From the NCBI RefSeq assembly GCF_936270435.1, contig NZ_OW370567.1, positions 1,620,634 to 1,684,633 on the forward strand: 64,000 bases of DNA, read 5' to 3'. The notes beneath the pieces were generated by a model. It searched no databases. It was not told the DNA's origin and saw nothing but the letters and a program-made list of their open reading frames with translations. Below are positions 49,406 to 59,189 of the stretch, piece by piece (within the stretch, counting starts at the first letter, position 1; every line of letters begins with the position of its first letter). Position numbers and translations under genes: made by a program. This DNA comes from Wolbachia endosymbiont of Oedothorax gibbosus. Lineage in GTDB: Bacteria; Pseudomonadota; Alphaproteobacteria; Rickettsiales; Anaplasmataceae.

Positions 49406-49595
49406 TATCTTTAGAGGTATAGACTCTTAATATACTGGATTCATCGATATGATTGACATATTTATTAACATATTTTGGCATATTAATTATTTAAAATATT
49501 AACTATATTAGCTAATATTACAATAATTTACACCGCTAAGTAATTAATATTTTAATTATATGCTTATTAAACTTAACTTATTGTGTTAGTATTGA

Positions 49596-52484
49596 TCAAA
49601 TCAATTCATCACTTTTATAGAACATCTCATTAAAATCATACAAAGTGCCAAAATCTCTCTCCTGAATAAACAGGTGACCATCTGCAACATATGCTTCAGG
49701 AAGAAGCATCAGCTTTCCATCGTGACTAGAATCTCGTGCATAAACTTTATTATATAGAACCGTCATTTGATCATAACTGTATTTCCCAGTGGTATACTGA
49801 CTACTTAAGTTTTGATAAAAATTATTTATGTCTTCGCCTGTAGCTTGCAGCTCCACTTTATATTTTCCTGTTTCAAGAAGCTCACCTTTGTTTATTTTTA
49901 AGGGGTGTTGTGCATTTGCAATACTGTTAGAATCTTCTGCTTCACTATCAGAATTCTTATCCATATTTTCTATCACACTTGCCATAACAGTTTTTTGTTC
50001 GTCTTCTATTGGTTTTGTTTGTTTTTCAATTTTATTATTGCTACTGTCAGTTTCTACGGTTACTTTTTTTACTTCTATATCTTTTTTAGCTTTCTCATTA
50101 CTTTGCTTGTGTATTTCATCTCCATGCAATTTTTCCTGCAGAGCTTTTTTCGTATCAGCATAATCATCACGATTGCTTTGCAAAGCTGGTTTATAACTGC
50201 TGCTATCATCCGCTTGCATTTGATCTATATAGTTAGATTCTTCTTCTTCCATAGTATTGTTAGTAAGTTTTTTGAGGTAGTTAAGCATATCCTCTCCAGT
50301 CTTCTCCAAAATTGCAGCTTTTTTTGAAAGCTCTTGATAATAAGAATCGTTATCACCATATTTTTTACTATCTGCCACATTTTTGTGCAGTCTTGCATCT
50401 TTTATACAAAACATAGCATGATCAAACAATGTATCTCCTTCTTTATCCACAACATTAATATCAGCTCCATTCTTTATCAGGTACTTTACTTTGTCCAATT
50501 GCCCATGCCTTACTGCATGAATAAGTGGTGTCCAGCCTTCACTATCTCGAACATCAATATTTGCATTATTCTTTATTAAGTATTCTAATATCTCTTGATT
50601 TCCTAAATTAACAGCAAGGTGTAAAGGTGTTAAACCGTAGCCATCCTGAGCATCAATATTCGCATTGTGCTCTATGAGATATTTAACTACTTCCATATTT
50701 TTCATGCTCATGGCAAAATGTAATGGAGATTTACCAGAACTAATATCTCGAGTGTTAATATCTACATTGTGATCTATTAAGTATTTAGCTATCTCTGTAT
50801 GTTTGAGTTCAATAGCATAATGTAGTAGTGTTTGAGCAGAGGTGTTTTTGACATTAAGATCTGCACCATGTTCAACTAAATTCTTAACTATTTCTGTATG
50901 TCCTAGCTTAACAGCAATAAACAACGGAGGAATACTATAATGACCTTTACTATTAGGATCTGCATTATGATCTAACAGATATTCCACTATTTCTGTATTA
51001 TCTGAATAAATAGCACTTTGTAGCGGTGTTCTGGAATAAGCATCTTGAATATTAGGATTTGCACCATGATCTACTAAGTATTTAGCTATCTCTGTATCTC
51101 CAGATTCAACAGCATAGTGTAAAGGCGTTTTGTAATAAACATATTGAGTATTAGTTTTCTGATAATAATTGTCCTGAATATTAAGGTTTGCACCATTATC
51201 AATAAGGCATTTTGCTACTTCTGTATTTCCTGACTGAATAGCATAATGTAGTGGTGTTTGTCCGTTATGGTCTCTTGCGTCAATATACGCATTGTGTTCT
51301 ATAAGCGTTACTATCTTACTTAAATCTCCCAATGAAGCAGCAGAGTGCAAAAGTGTTGAACCGTTTTCATCTGCCTTATTTACATCTTCTATAACGTTTT
51401 TCTTATTATCCTCATCGACTGCCCTTTTCTTTCTAGATTTGACTTCACTTTTCACTGTAACTTCTTCGTTCATAGGTTGATCATTAAACATAACTTCTGC
51501 ATCTATCTGATTACTATCTTCCTCCAACTCATTAGATAATTTTTCAGATAGCTGATCACCACTCAAATATGGTTCCTTTGAATATTTAGCGTAATGATAG
51601 GGATCAGTGCTATCTGCTGAATAAAACCCACTTTCAAAGCCGGAGTAGGAGCTTTGATTGAGCACAAAAAATAAATTTTCATAATCAAGTAGCATGTCAT
51701 AATCAGAACTAACACAATGCAAGAATTCACTATCTTCATAATCTGCTATATAGAATTTTTCATAATCAAGGGTAATTTCATTTATTCCCTTACCTTCTGC
51801 AGTAAACTGTAAAACTACTGCTGAACGCCCGTTACCTATATCATTACCTTTTACTACTTTAAATAAGGTAATACCGCCTTTCTCTATGAGCTCTTTTAAC
51901 TCTTCATTCTTTTGATTTAATTCTTCTTCTGCTTGTCTCTTTTCTCTTACTAACTTCACCTCTTTTTCAGCAGCTTCATTTTGCAGCTGTAAAAACATCT
52001 CTTGTATGGTTAAGCCGTTTGTGTTGCTTAGTAATTTATCTAGTACGTTTGATATAGTTGGTAGCAATGTGCCATGATCATCAAATACTTTTTCCTTTGC
52101 CTTATCGTAGTAATTTGGATTATAAATTACAGCTAAAGGATAAAAACCATAATCTACAATTGATGCCCCATCAGATGACAGTTCCATTGAGAATCCGTTA
52201 TGATTGAGTGGAAGATTGGAAGTTAAATATCTACCGTTATCATCCCTAACGGTTAGCTCATTTCTACCGTTGTGCTCACTATATTTATTGTAGTAGATAT
52301 AAAAATTCTCATGGTTAAGATTGAAGTGGTCGTCTAGATTATCGAATTGAGCTGTACTGCCAAGTTTCTCACGCAAAAGATTTTTGCTTTCATCTGTAAG
52401 CTTTATACGTGCAGAAAAGTAATATCGATCTATAGGCTCACCTTTCTCTATCTCAAAATTCAAAGTAATCTTGTTGTTGACCAT
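49596..52484 (-). CDS. Ankyrin-repeat protein with coiled coil and furin-like site
   Basis: The 962-residue protein begins behind a GGAGG site seven bases before the ATG. Residues 1-140 form an unrecognised beta-rich domain. A coiled coil follows (about 165-200), then a second beta-rich piece. A basic KSRKKRAV stretch lies near residue 350 and matches the furin consensus. Residues 370-700 hold about nine complete ankyrin repeats and one partial (TPLHYAIQSG, EIAKYLVDHGAN and similar). A charged low-complexity part follows, and a C-terminal domain of about 90 residues that seems to repeat part of the first domain (YNKVYARDSSHDGK against YNKYSEHNGR). There is no signal peptide, so secretion would be by type IV. 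Ankyrin proteins of Wolbachia are thought to act on host proteins. The function here is unknown. Confidence 0.85.
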   Translation of the reverse strand: MVNNKITLNFEIEKGEPIDRYYFSARIKLTDESKNLLREKLGSTAQFDNLDDHFNLNHENFYIYYNKYSEHNGRNELTVRDDNGRYLTSNLPLNHNGFSMELSSDGASIVDYGFYPLAVIYNPNYYDKAKEKVFDDHGTLLPTISNVLDKLLSNTNGLTIQEMFLQLQNEAAEKEVKLVREKRQAEEELNQKNEELKELIEKGGITLFKVVKGNDIGNGRSAVVLQFTAEGKGINEITLDYEKFYIADYEDSEFLHCVSSDYDMLLDYENLFFVLNQSSYSGFESGFYSADSTDPYHYAKYSKEPYLSGDQLSEKLSNELEEDSNQIDAEVMFNDQPMNEEVTVKSEVKSRKKRAVDEDNKKNVIEDVNKADENGSTLLHSAASLGDLSKIVTLIEHNAYIDARDHNGQTPLHYAIQSGNTEVAKCLIDNGANLNIQDNYYQKTNTQYVYYKTPLHYAVESGDTEIAKYLVDHGANPNIQDAYSRTPLQSAIYSDNTEIVEYLLDHNADPNSKGHYSIPPLFIAVKLGHTEIVKNLVEHGADLNVKNTSAQTLLHYAIELKHTEIAKYLIDHNVDINTRDISSGKSPLHFAMSMKNMEVVKYLIEHNANIDAQDGYGLTPLHLAVNLGNQEILEYLIKNNANIDVRDSEGWTPLIHAVRHGQLDKVKYLIKNGADINVVDKEGDTLFDHAMFCIKDARLHKNVADSKKYGDNDSYYQELSKKAAILEKTGEDMLNYLKKLTNNTMEEEESNYIDQMQADDSSSYKPALQSNRDDYADTKKALQEKLHGDEIHKQSNEKAKKDIEVKKVTVETDSSNNKIEKQTKPIEDEQKTVMASVIENMDKNSDSEAEDSNSIANAQHPLKINKGELLETGKYKVELQATGEDINNFYQNLSSQYTTGKYSYDQMTVLYNKVYARDSSHDGKLMLLPEAYVADGHLFIQERDFGTLYDFNEMFYKSDELI

Positions 52485-52615
52485 TGGTAGCCTCCAAACA
52501 TTATGTAAATCTATTCATTATTTTATTTATCAATCATACGGTGTATACTATGAAAAATGTGTTAAACGTTGAGATTTTTTTTCTGTACCTAAATAAGGTA
52601 ACAGTAATCTGTCAT

Positions 52616-53105
52616 TTCAGCGCGTGACGCTAGGCCATAAAACTTCCTTGACAAACTCCTCCAGCCTCCTTATCATGAAACTGAAGCTATTTATTTATCT
52701 TCAGTCTGTGCAGATTAAACAGCAAGAAAATAACGTAGTTGGCGTCTTATTTTTAATTTTTTGCACTATGTGCACTTTATGTCTTTATAAAACTTTCGGG
52801 TTTTTACCCACATAAGCTAAAATGCGCTTATTAAAGCATTTAAGACAACAAAAAACGCCAATTAAAAAAATAGATAGTGAATAACTGGCTAGCAGGGTTT
52901 CTTTTGCCTTTTTTTCTGCTTAGTAAATTTCTTAACGTTTACAATTTGGGTTATAAAAGTAGCTAAATTGGGACGTTGAGGATAAAAAACGCCAATTTAT
53001 AAAGTTAATATAGGTAATTAGCCAACTATGGGGTTCCTTTTGCCTTTTTTTCATTTGGTGAATTTCTTAATATTTATGGCTAAAAGAGCCCAAGAGAGGT
53101 GTCAT
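52616..53105 (+). repeat. Dispersed repeat D1, copy 4
   Basis: It has the same landmarks as the copies at 11470 and 26955, beginning behind a half palindromic element (GTCATTTCAGCGCGTGACGC) and ending at AAAGAGCCCAAGAGAGGTGTC. It contains no gene. The stretch 52485-52615 upstream of the ankyrin gene is AT-rich and must hold its promoter, but I see no clear box. Confidence 0.72.
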
Positions 53106-53209
53106 TCCAGCGCGTGACGATGGAATCCAGTTTTTGGCAATTTCATTGAAAATGTTGTATAGTATGCTTGTTTACAGTCAAAATCCTGGATCCCAGTGCC
53201 CCCTATGGT

Positions 53210-53348
53210 GTCATCCCAGTGCGTGACACTGGGATCTAATTTTTTATGCAAAATTATTATATTTATATACTTGCAAATAGATACAATTTGAAATAATTTA
53301 TACTATGAAGTTACGAAATGAGATCCCAGTGTCACGCACTGGGATGAC
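53210..53348. repeat. MITE-like element of 139 bases, copy 2
   Basis: It is the same as 13128-13266 in the opposite orientation, with small changes in the core. A palindromic element (53098-53200) directly precedes it. Confidence 0.75.
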
Positions 53349-53356
53349 ACTTACTA

Positions 53357-53514
53357 TTACCCACAAGTATAGAATTCATGAGCAAGTCTCCATCCTTCTG
53401 CTAAATCAAAGAGACGTTTCCATCCCTTCCACAAAGCTATAGGGCCTGGTTCTAAGTCATTTTTGCGAGCTAAAAACCCTCCTAACTTGGCCACCCACCT
53501 CACAATTTCTCTTA
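53357..53514 (-). pseudogene. C-terminal end of an IS4/IS50-like transposase
   Basis: About 50 codons read RWVAKLGGFLARKNDLEPG and GPIALWKGWKRLFDLAEGW, the well-known end of IS4-type (IS50-like) transposases, where the first part is cut off by the IS5-family element at 53515. It is of another group than the IS4-type remnant at 28-30 kb. Confidence 0.75.
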
Positions 53515-54377
53515 GAACCTGTTCATAATCTTTTAAGGAGTAAAGAAGTGAAAGCAAGAACGACCATTTGTAAGCTAGTGTTGAGTTTCCGCTCGCAATT
53601 TTTCCACAAACGCCTACATTTTTCCAACCAAGCAAAAGAGCGCTCAACAACCCATCTCTTTGGCAGTACAACAAAGGTGTGTAATTCACTTCGCTTTATT
53701 ACTTCGACCGTCGAACCAATAGTTGCTTTTATTTGTGTTGCAAAATTTTCTCCAGTGTAGCCTGCATCAACAAGTATATTTTTAACTTCAGAGAGTTTTT
53801 CTTTAGCATTTTCGACCATTTTCATGGCACTGCTGCGGTCGGTTGCTTCTGCCGTTGTTACATAAATCGCGTGTGGTAAACCTTGTGTATCTACTGCAAT
53901 ATGGCGCTTTATTCCTGAAATTTTTTTACCTGCATCGTAGCCCTTATTTTCAGCAGTATCTGCATTTTTTACGCTCTGAGCATCAATTATACAAAAACTA
54001 GTTCTTTCTTTCCGACCATTGCTGATACGTGTCTCTCCAACTAATTTTTTTTAATACACGCTCCAAAGTACTTTCTGTATCTTCGCTTGGTTTTTCACTC
54101 CATTTTTTAAAATATTCGTAACAACTTCGCCATTTTGGAAAATCTTTTGGCAGCATTCTCCACTGACAGGCACTTTTTAGGACGTACAGCACTGCACAAA
54201 ATACATCATACAAATCAAGTTTTCTTGGTTTTGTTTTCTTCCTACTACTCTCCAGAATTGATCTGATTTTTTCAAATTGTTCTCGACTTATGTCACTTGG
54301 GTATAAATTTCTCATATATCCTTATTCATATACATCATCTCATAGTTTATCACTTTTTTGAGATTATGAACAGGTTC
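53515..54377 (-). mobile_element. IS5-family element resembling ISWpi1, copy 3
   Basis: The element is 863 bases with TTA on both sides. Transposase frames are 53998-54315 and 53523-53825, identical in product to the other two copies. Confidence 0.87.
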
Positions 54378-54380
54378 TTA

Positions 54381-54541
54381 GAATTTCCACTATCTTATCA
54401 AACGTTGCTCTTTTTAGCCCTGTTAATCTGCGAAATTTCTCATCTTCTAACTCTTTTGCTGTTTTGTATTTCATCTATCTCCTTCACACTAAATTACCAT
54501 TGTATATCTTCTTTGGCTTTATGCTAGTTTCGAAAGAGGTC
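54381..54541 (-). pseudogene. Left end of an ISL2-like IS5-family element
   Basis: The end GACCTCTTTCGAAAC is at 54541. From 54474 a frame begins KYKTAKELEDEKFRRLTG (after Met) and resembles the first residues of the transposase at 47796. It is cut at 54380 by the ISWpi1-like copy. Confidence 0.75.
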
Positions 54542-54938
54542 TAGTTTTTACGGTAAACGACATAGTGTCGTATCTGTTGTTCAGCATGTCAATGGAATGT
54601 TTTCTGAATCATTCAAAAAATTCCACATCATTCTTTCAGATTTCAAAATATTTTTTGCAACTCGAGAAGCTCCAATTGCTTCAGGTAAGGGAGATATTTC
54701 CTTCAAGTAACATCGTGTACGCTTTCGCAATTTTCTTGCGCGTCTGGCAAATCTAAAAACATCTATCTCATTTTTTAACAGAGCTTTTTTCAGTGCAAAC
54801 AACTCAGCAGCAACATCTCTCAAATAACAGCCGAGAATTTTGACCTCAATGTTCCAACTATGTTTCAAAATCCCTTGATCCAACAAATTTGCCTCTTTTC
54901 ATCAGAAAAATAATTGTATGCTGCATATCTGTCAGTTA
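54542..54938 (-). pseudogene. Fragment of the IS66-type transposase, duplicate of 3664-4063
   Basis: The encoded C-terminal piece (54581-54886) is identical to that at 3706-4011. It is followed by IS630 at exactly the same base, so this segment and the IS630 were copied or moved together. Confidence 0.8.
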
Positions 54939-55576
54939 TAGTACTTTTCATAATAGTCCAAATAAGGTAAAATAAGGATTTGTAGTAGTGAAGGTAGGTA
55001 TGCCAGCAGCATATAGTTATGACTTAAGGAAAAAAGCAATGGAAGCTCTAGACGAGGGAGAAAGCAGAGAAACAGTGGCAGCAAGATTTAAAATTGGACG
55101 AACTACTTTGTGGGAGTGGCAGCAAAGAAGAAAAGAAACAGGTGACTTTCAATCAAAAAAACTTGGAAATGGAGGTTACAATCACAAAATTACCGACTGG
55201 GATGCCTTTGCTAAATTTGCCAGAGAAAACGGAGGAAAGACTCTATTGGAAATGGCTAAACTTTGGAGCAACGTTAGTATCCAAACTATCCACCGAGCCC
55301 TGAAAAAAATTGGATTTACACGCAAAAAAAGACCTATGGGTACAAGGAAAGAAGCGAAGAAAAACGTGCTAAATTCTTGAAAATTATAGCAACAAAAGAA
55401 CCTAAAAACTTAGTGTATATAGATGAGTCTGGCATTGACAACACTGAAGACTACCCCTATGGATATTGTCAGAAGGGACAGCGGTTTTATGCCCTAAAAT
55501 CTGGGAAGAAAACTCAACGAATCAGTATGATTGCAGCTTTAAGTGAAAGAAAAATAGTTGCTCCATTAACCTTTGA

Positions 55577-56557
55577 ACCCCAGTTATGGATTAACCAACG
55601 AAGTAAAGCTGAGAAATACAGGGCTTTTTCGATTGCATTGAATAAGAAATGAGGGTAGAAAAAATATGTACCAAGAAATTTACTGTGGATCTATGCCGAG
55701 TGTGCTCAAGTTCAAATTTGTTTTTTAGGCAGCCAAAAACCGTTTCAACAATCGATCTTTTCCCTAGTAAAATCTTCTCTTTCAGCGAAATCAGTGCATT
55801 TTTCATACCTTTTTTCACTTTAGTGACGAGTTTTAGACCTCTATCGAATAGTTTCTCAAAGAGCTCTTTCTTTATATAGCCCTTATCTCCAAACAAAAGT
55901 CCAGTTAGTTTTTTGGTTAGAGTTGGTACAGGTTTTCTGTCATCGACGTTACCTCTGGTTAGCGTAACACCTTGAATTTCACCTATTTCATTGATTACTA
56001 CATGTAATTTAAAACCAAAAAACCAGCCGTAAGTATTCTTTCCTAACTCTGCTAATCCTTTGAAAACCTTATTTCTTGAGATTCTTTTTCGATGGCATAC
56101 TGCTATTGAAGTAGAATCTATGTAGGAAATCCCGGTCATTTTTGCTTGTTCACAAAACCATTGCAAAAGTAATGCTAAATACCACAAAACTCGCGGCTTT
56201 AAGGCAATAAATCTGTGATATGAAGGCAGCTTTGAAAACTCTGATCTATAGAATAACTGAAGATAACAAAGATAAAAAGCCTTGAAGTTTTTACATGGTG
56301 ATTTATGGTATAATAGGATTATGGTTAGAATTTCTGAGTGCGCTATTTCTGGTACTCTGGTTGGTTTTTTGCCGTTTGATAAGAACCTATTTGCAAAATT
56401 ATCATCTACCGCACGACAAAAATCCTCGACGCAACAGTACAGTTCTGTAATATCTTTCTTCATGGGTAACCTCTTATTATTACTAAAATACTCGAGTTTA
56501 CCCTGTTTCCCTCTTCTTAGTTATACTTTTATCTATTTTCTAATCCATAACTGAGGT
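55577..56557 (-). mobile_element. IS982-family element, copy 4
   Basis: The element is 981 bases, inserted in the OrfB of IS630 copy 2, with TTTGA on both sides. This nesting shows that IS982 moved after IS630 had settled here. Confidence 0.93.
55591..56463 (-). CDS. IS982-family transposase, copy 4
   Basis: The 290-residue product is identical to the other three. Confidence 0.93.
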   Translation of the reverse strand: MKKDITELYCCVEDFCRAVDDNFANRFLSNGKKPTRVPEIAHSEILTIILLYHKSPCKNFKAFYLCYLQLFYRSEFSKLPSYHRFIALKPRVLWYLALLLQWFCEQAKMTGISYIDSTSIAVCHRKRISRNKVFKGLAELGKNTYGWFFGFKLHVVINEIGEIQGVTLTRGNVDDRKPVPTLTKKLTGLLFGDKGYIKKELFEKLFDRGLKLVTKVKKGMKNALISLKEKILLGKRSIVETVFGCLKNKFELEHTRHRSTVNFLVHIFSTLISYSMQSKKPCISQLYFVG

Positions 56558-56873
56558 TTTGAAGGCCACTGTAATATGGATATTTTTAATGGATGGTTTG
56601 AGCAATTTTTGATACCGACCTTGGAACCTGGACAAACTGTCATTCTTGACAATGCTACTTTTCATAAGTCTGATAAGATCATTAAGCTTGCTAAAGGGAT
56701 TGGTGCAGAAATTTTGTATCTGCCACCGTATTCTCCAGATTTTAACAAAATTGAACATCATTGGTTTGCTATAAAAAACAGAGTCAGGAAAAACATTCCT
56801 CTATTCAAGTCTTTTCGTCATGCTGTTGATTCTGCCTTTCTATGATCTGTTCGGATTATTATGAGAAGTGCTA

Positions 56874-57107
56874 TAATGTCACGTATCCAGCAAATTCATT
56901 ATTATAAGAAGCAATCCATACAATACGCTCACCAAATTTTTGCTCTTTCAAATAAATTTCAAATGTAGATAGCGGTTTTAGCCAATTTATTTCTGCAAAG
57001 CTTGTAAAAAGAATTGAGATATCAGATTCAGTGAATGCTCTTATTTTAATGCTATTTTCCTGGTCTGTTCTGATGAATTTGGTTGAGATTTTCACAAATT
57101 TGACCAT
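56874..57107 (-). pseudogene. N-terminal fragment of a GNAT acetyltransferase
   Basis: About 77 codons from the ATG at 57107 read a GNAT start: IKIRAFTESDIS, then WLKPLSTFEIYLKEQ and VWIASYNNEFAGYVTL, the first beta strands of the acetyl-CoA-binding fold. The IS630 at 56873 removes the rest, including the coenzyme A loop. The missing part is not found on the other side, where IS66 sequence lies. It is surely inactive. Confidence 0.75.
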
Positions 57108-57126
57108 AAACCCCTATCAATAAATT

Positions 57127-57924
57127 TTAACAAAAATACTTCAGTGCATTTTCAAATATAAGCATTCCATCACCATATTCTGGTATAGTAACTCCTGCAC
57201 GGTTACATTTCTCTTTTTCAAGAGGCCAATTATCTTGCTGGGTAAAAAATATTCCCCTCTCTGGATGGGGCATTAAAGCTAGCACTCTTCCACTTTTATC
57301 TGATAAAGCTGCTAGGTCGTATGTAGATCCGTTCGGATTGTAAGGAAATTGTAGGTTAGCATAGTTGCCATTTTCATCAATGTAACGCAGTGCAACGGAA
57401 TTGCTCTCAATCAATTGGTTCAAAATATCTTGATCCATAAAAAATTTGCCTTCCCCATGAGCAACAGGGAGATATAGTTCACTCAGGCCACGTAGCCAAA
57501 CAGAATTACTCTGCGGATTAACTCTCACTCTAATCCAACGACATTGATAATTGCCTATATCATTATGGATTAAAGCTAGATTAGAGAACTCTGGAACTAA
57601 TTTTACTAATATCTGACAACCATTACATATTCCTATAATCAGCTTGTCCTGAGATAAAAACTCTTGAAACTCATCCAACAAGTTGTTTTTAATACGTAAA
57701 GCAAACGCATTACCAGCACCAGTGTCATCACCATAGGAAAAACCTCCTGGAATTGCAAGTATATTGCTTAATTTCAGTTCACCTGGATTATCTATGATAT
57801 CGTTAATGTGAACGATTTTTACTTCAATATTACCAATACCAAGTTTTCTGCTGCATTCCATAAATGCAAATGCGGTTTCTTTTTCGCAATTTAAGCCATA
57901 ACCAGATAGGACTGTGATTTTCAT
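57127..57924 (-). CDS. purQ: Phosphoribosylformylglycinamidine synthase, glutaminase subunit PurQ
   Basis: PurQ supplies ammonia from glutamine to PurL in purine synthesis. The nucleophile Cys is in GICNGCQIL near residue 99, the His and Glu are in MPHPERGIF near the end, and PGGFSYGDD is typical. The 265 residues exceed the usual 225 but fit the alphaproteobacterial form with a longer C-terminus. The start lies six bases behind the pstA stop, so the two genes may be transcribed together, although the functions differ. Confidence 0.93.
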   Translation of the reverse strand: MKITVLSGYGLNCEKETAFAFMECSRKLGIGNIEVKIVHINDIIDNPGELKLSNILAIPGGFSYGDDTGAGNAFALRIKNNLLDEFQEFLSQDKLIIGICNGCQILVKLVPEFSNLALIHNDIGNYQCRWIRVRVNPQSNSVWLRGLSELYLPVAHGEGKFFMDQDILNQLIESNSVALRYIDENGNYANLQFPYNPNGSTYDLAALSDKSGRVLALMPHPERGIFFTQQDNWPLEKEKCNRAGVTIPEYGDGMLIFENALKYFC

Positions 57925-57930
57925 GAATTG

Positions 57931-59181
57931 CTAAAAATTAAAAAATTCGAATTTCCTTTTTACAAAATTTGCTACTAAATTTAACGCAAATAACACCAAT
58001 AATAAAGCTATAATTGCGATAGCAGCAAGTTCAATAAATGCAATTTCAGGACTGCTTGACCATATGTATATTTGTACAGGCAAAACAGTTGCCGGATCGA
58101 AGAAGGACGTAGGTGTATCAGCAATAAATGCTACCATACCTATCATAAGTAAAGGGGAAGATTCGCCTAAAATCCTTGCAATTGCAAGCACAGCACCATG
58201 TATTATTCTTGGTAACGCAATCGGTAAAGAGTGATCTAATATCACCTTGATGTGAGGTGCACCGAGTGCAAACGCTGCATCTTTTATCGTAATAGGAACA
58301 TTCGCAAAGGCATTTTTTGTTGCAATTATAATATTAGGTAACATCATAAATGAAAGAGTCATTCCACCAACAAGTGGCGAAGAACGGGGCAGCCCAAATA
58401 TGCCAAGATAGAGAGTTAAGCCCACTACACCAAATATTATTGAAGGCACTGCAGCAAGATTATTTATGCTAATTTCTACAATATTGGTCATTAGCCTATT
58501 TTTAGGCATAAATTCGTAAAGACAGATGCCCGACATAATTCCTATTGGTAATGCTAATGCTAAGCACACTATAATTGTCATTAATGAACCAATAAATGCC
58601 CCTAAAATCCCTGCATTCTCAGGTTCACGAGAGTCAGATTTAAGGAATAAAGACTTATTAAAAAATTTTTTCACTCTCCTCTTTTCTTTTAGCCAATCAA
58701 GTAATTTAGCATAATAATCATTCAAATGTTTATCTTTATTTATTGAATTAATTATACTTGACGCGGTAAACCAGATCTCATATTCACCACTATCTTTTAC
58801 TTTCTTACGAAAAAATTTCTCTAGTTCTTTGTAAGAATTACGACTTAAAATTTCGTCACTGTCTTTAAAATCAGTTCCTTTAAACACCTTACGTAAAGAA
58901 TCGTTGAGTAAGCCGATGGACTTATATCGCAAATCACTAGGATTACTCGCCAAAGTAAGATCAGCATTTATTTCAACTGGCAATAAAATTTTCGTTACTG
59001 TTAAAGCGCTATAGGAGTTAACTAATATACTGAGCAGTATACATATAGGGCAGCCAAGTGAGATAACTAGTGCCGTGAAAGAGCAAAAGCGTAACATTCT
59101 GTTCTTTTTATTTTTCCTTTTTATACGAGCGTGCACACGCCTTGACTGAAGTAATTTAAGGAATTTTTTCTTTATACCCAT
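57931..59181 (-). CDS. pstA: Phosphate ABC transporter permease PstA
   Basis: PstA is one of the two permeases of the high-affinity phosphate importer. After an N-terminal membrane helix (residues 30-60) there is a periplasmic part of about 150 residues, seen in alphaproteobacterial PstA (DUF3333-type). The permease domain (about 190-410) has five helices and the EAA-like loop KDAAFALGAPHIKVILDHSLP. ILGESSPLLMIG and FFDPATVLPVQIYIW are PstA marks. The 416 residues are normal for this group. No pstB or pstC is adjacent; they must lie elsewhere. Confidence 0.93.
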   Translation of the reverse strand: MGIKKKFLKLLQSRRVHARIKRKNKKNRMLRFCSFTALVISLGCPICILLSILVNSYSALTVTKILLPVEINADLTLASNPSDLRYKSIGLLNDSLRKVFKGTDFKDSDEILSRNSYKELEKFFRKKVKDSGEYEIWFTASSIINSINKDKHLNDYYAKLLDWLKEKRRVKKFFNKSLFLKSDSREPENAGILGAFIGSLMTIIVCLALALPIGIMSGICLYEFMPKNRLMTNIVEISINNLAAVPSIIFGVVGLTLYLGIFGLPRSSPLVGGMTLSFMMLPNIIIATKNAFANVPITIKDAAFALGAPHIKVILDHSLPIALPRIIHGAVLAIARILGESSPLLMIGMVAFIADTPTSFFDPATVLPVQIYIWSSSPEIAFIELAAIAIIALLLVLFALNLVANFVKRKFEFFNF

Positions 59182-59189
59182 TTATTTTT

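Larger units (their letters stand above)
46443..49481 (-). pseudogene. YopT-like (C58) cysteine protease gene, split by IS630 and an IS5-family element
   Basis: Three fragments on the minus strand make one gene. The first is 49481-49406, starting MPKYVNKYVNHIDESS. The second is 48456-47856, from SKDNSQIKVFF to YDETI. The third is 46954-46443, from IYEQECND to the stop. Removing both elements and one TA each gives an unbroken frame of 394 residues. The candidate triad is Cys148 in EEGLCHPLNYF, His283 in ISHSILIY and Asp299 in FFDPNRG, in the order and surroundings of YopT-type (peptidase C58) effectors. No signal peptide or membrane segment is visible. It lies 114 bases behind the ankyrin gene on the same strand. 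In its present form it cannot make the whole protein. The family call rests on motifs only. Confidence 0.7.
54939..56873 (+). mobile_element. IS630-family element, copy 2, interrupted by IS982
   Basis: Its total of 1935 bases equals 949 of IS630 plus 981 of IS982 plus a 5-base target repeat (TTTGA). OrfA (54988-55380) is whole. OrfB starts at 55377, stops being IS630 at 55576 and resumes at 56558, ending 56845. This copy can no longer make transposase. Confidence 0.92.

Noticed and set aside
49596..52484. Membership of the cif (cytoplasmic incompatibility) gene pair
   Set aside because: Neither gene shows the features I know of CifA or CifB (no DUB or nuclease motif pair), and the partner is a C58-like protease.
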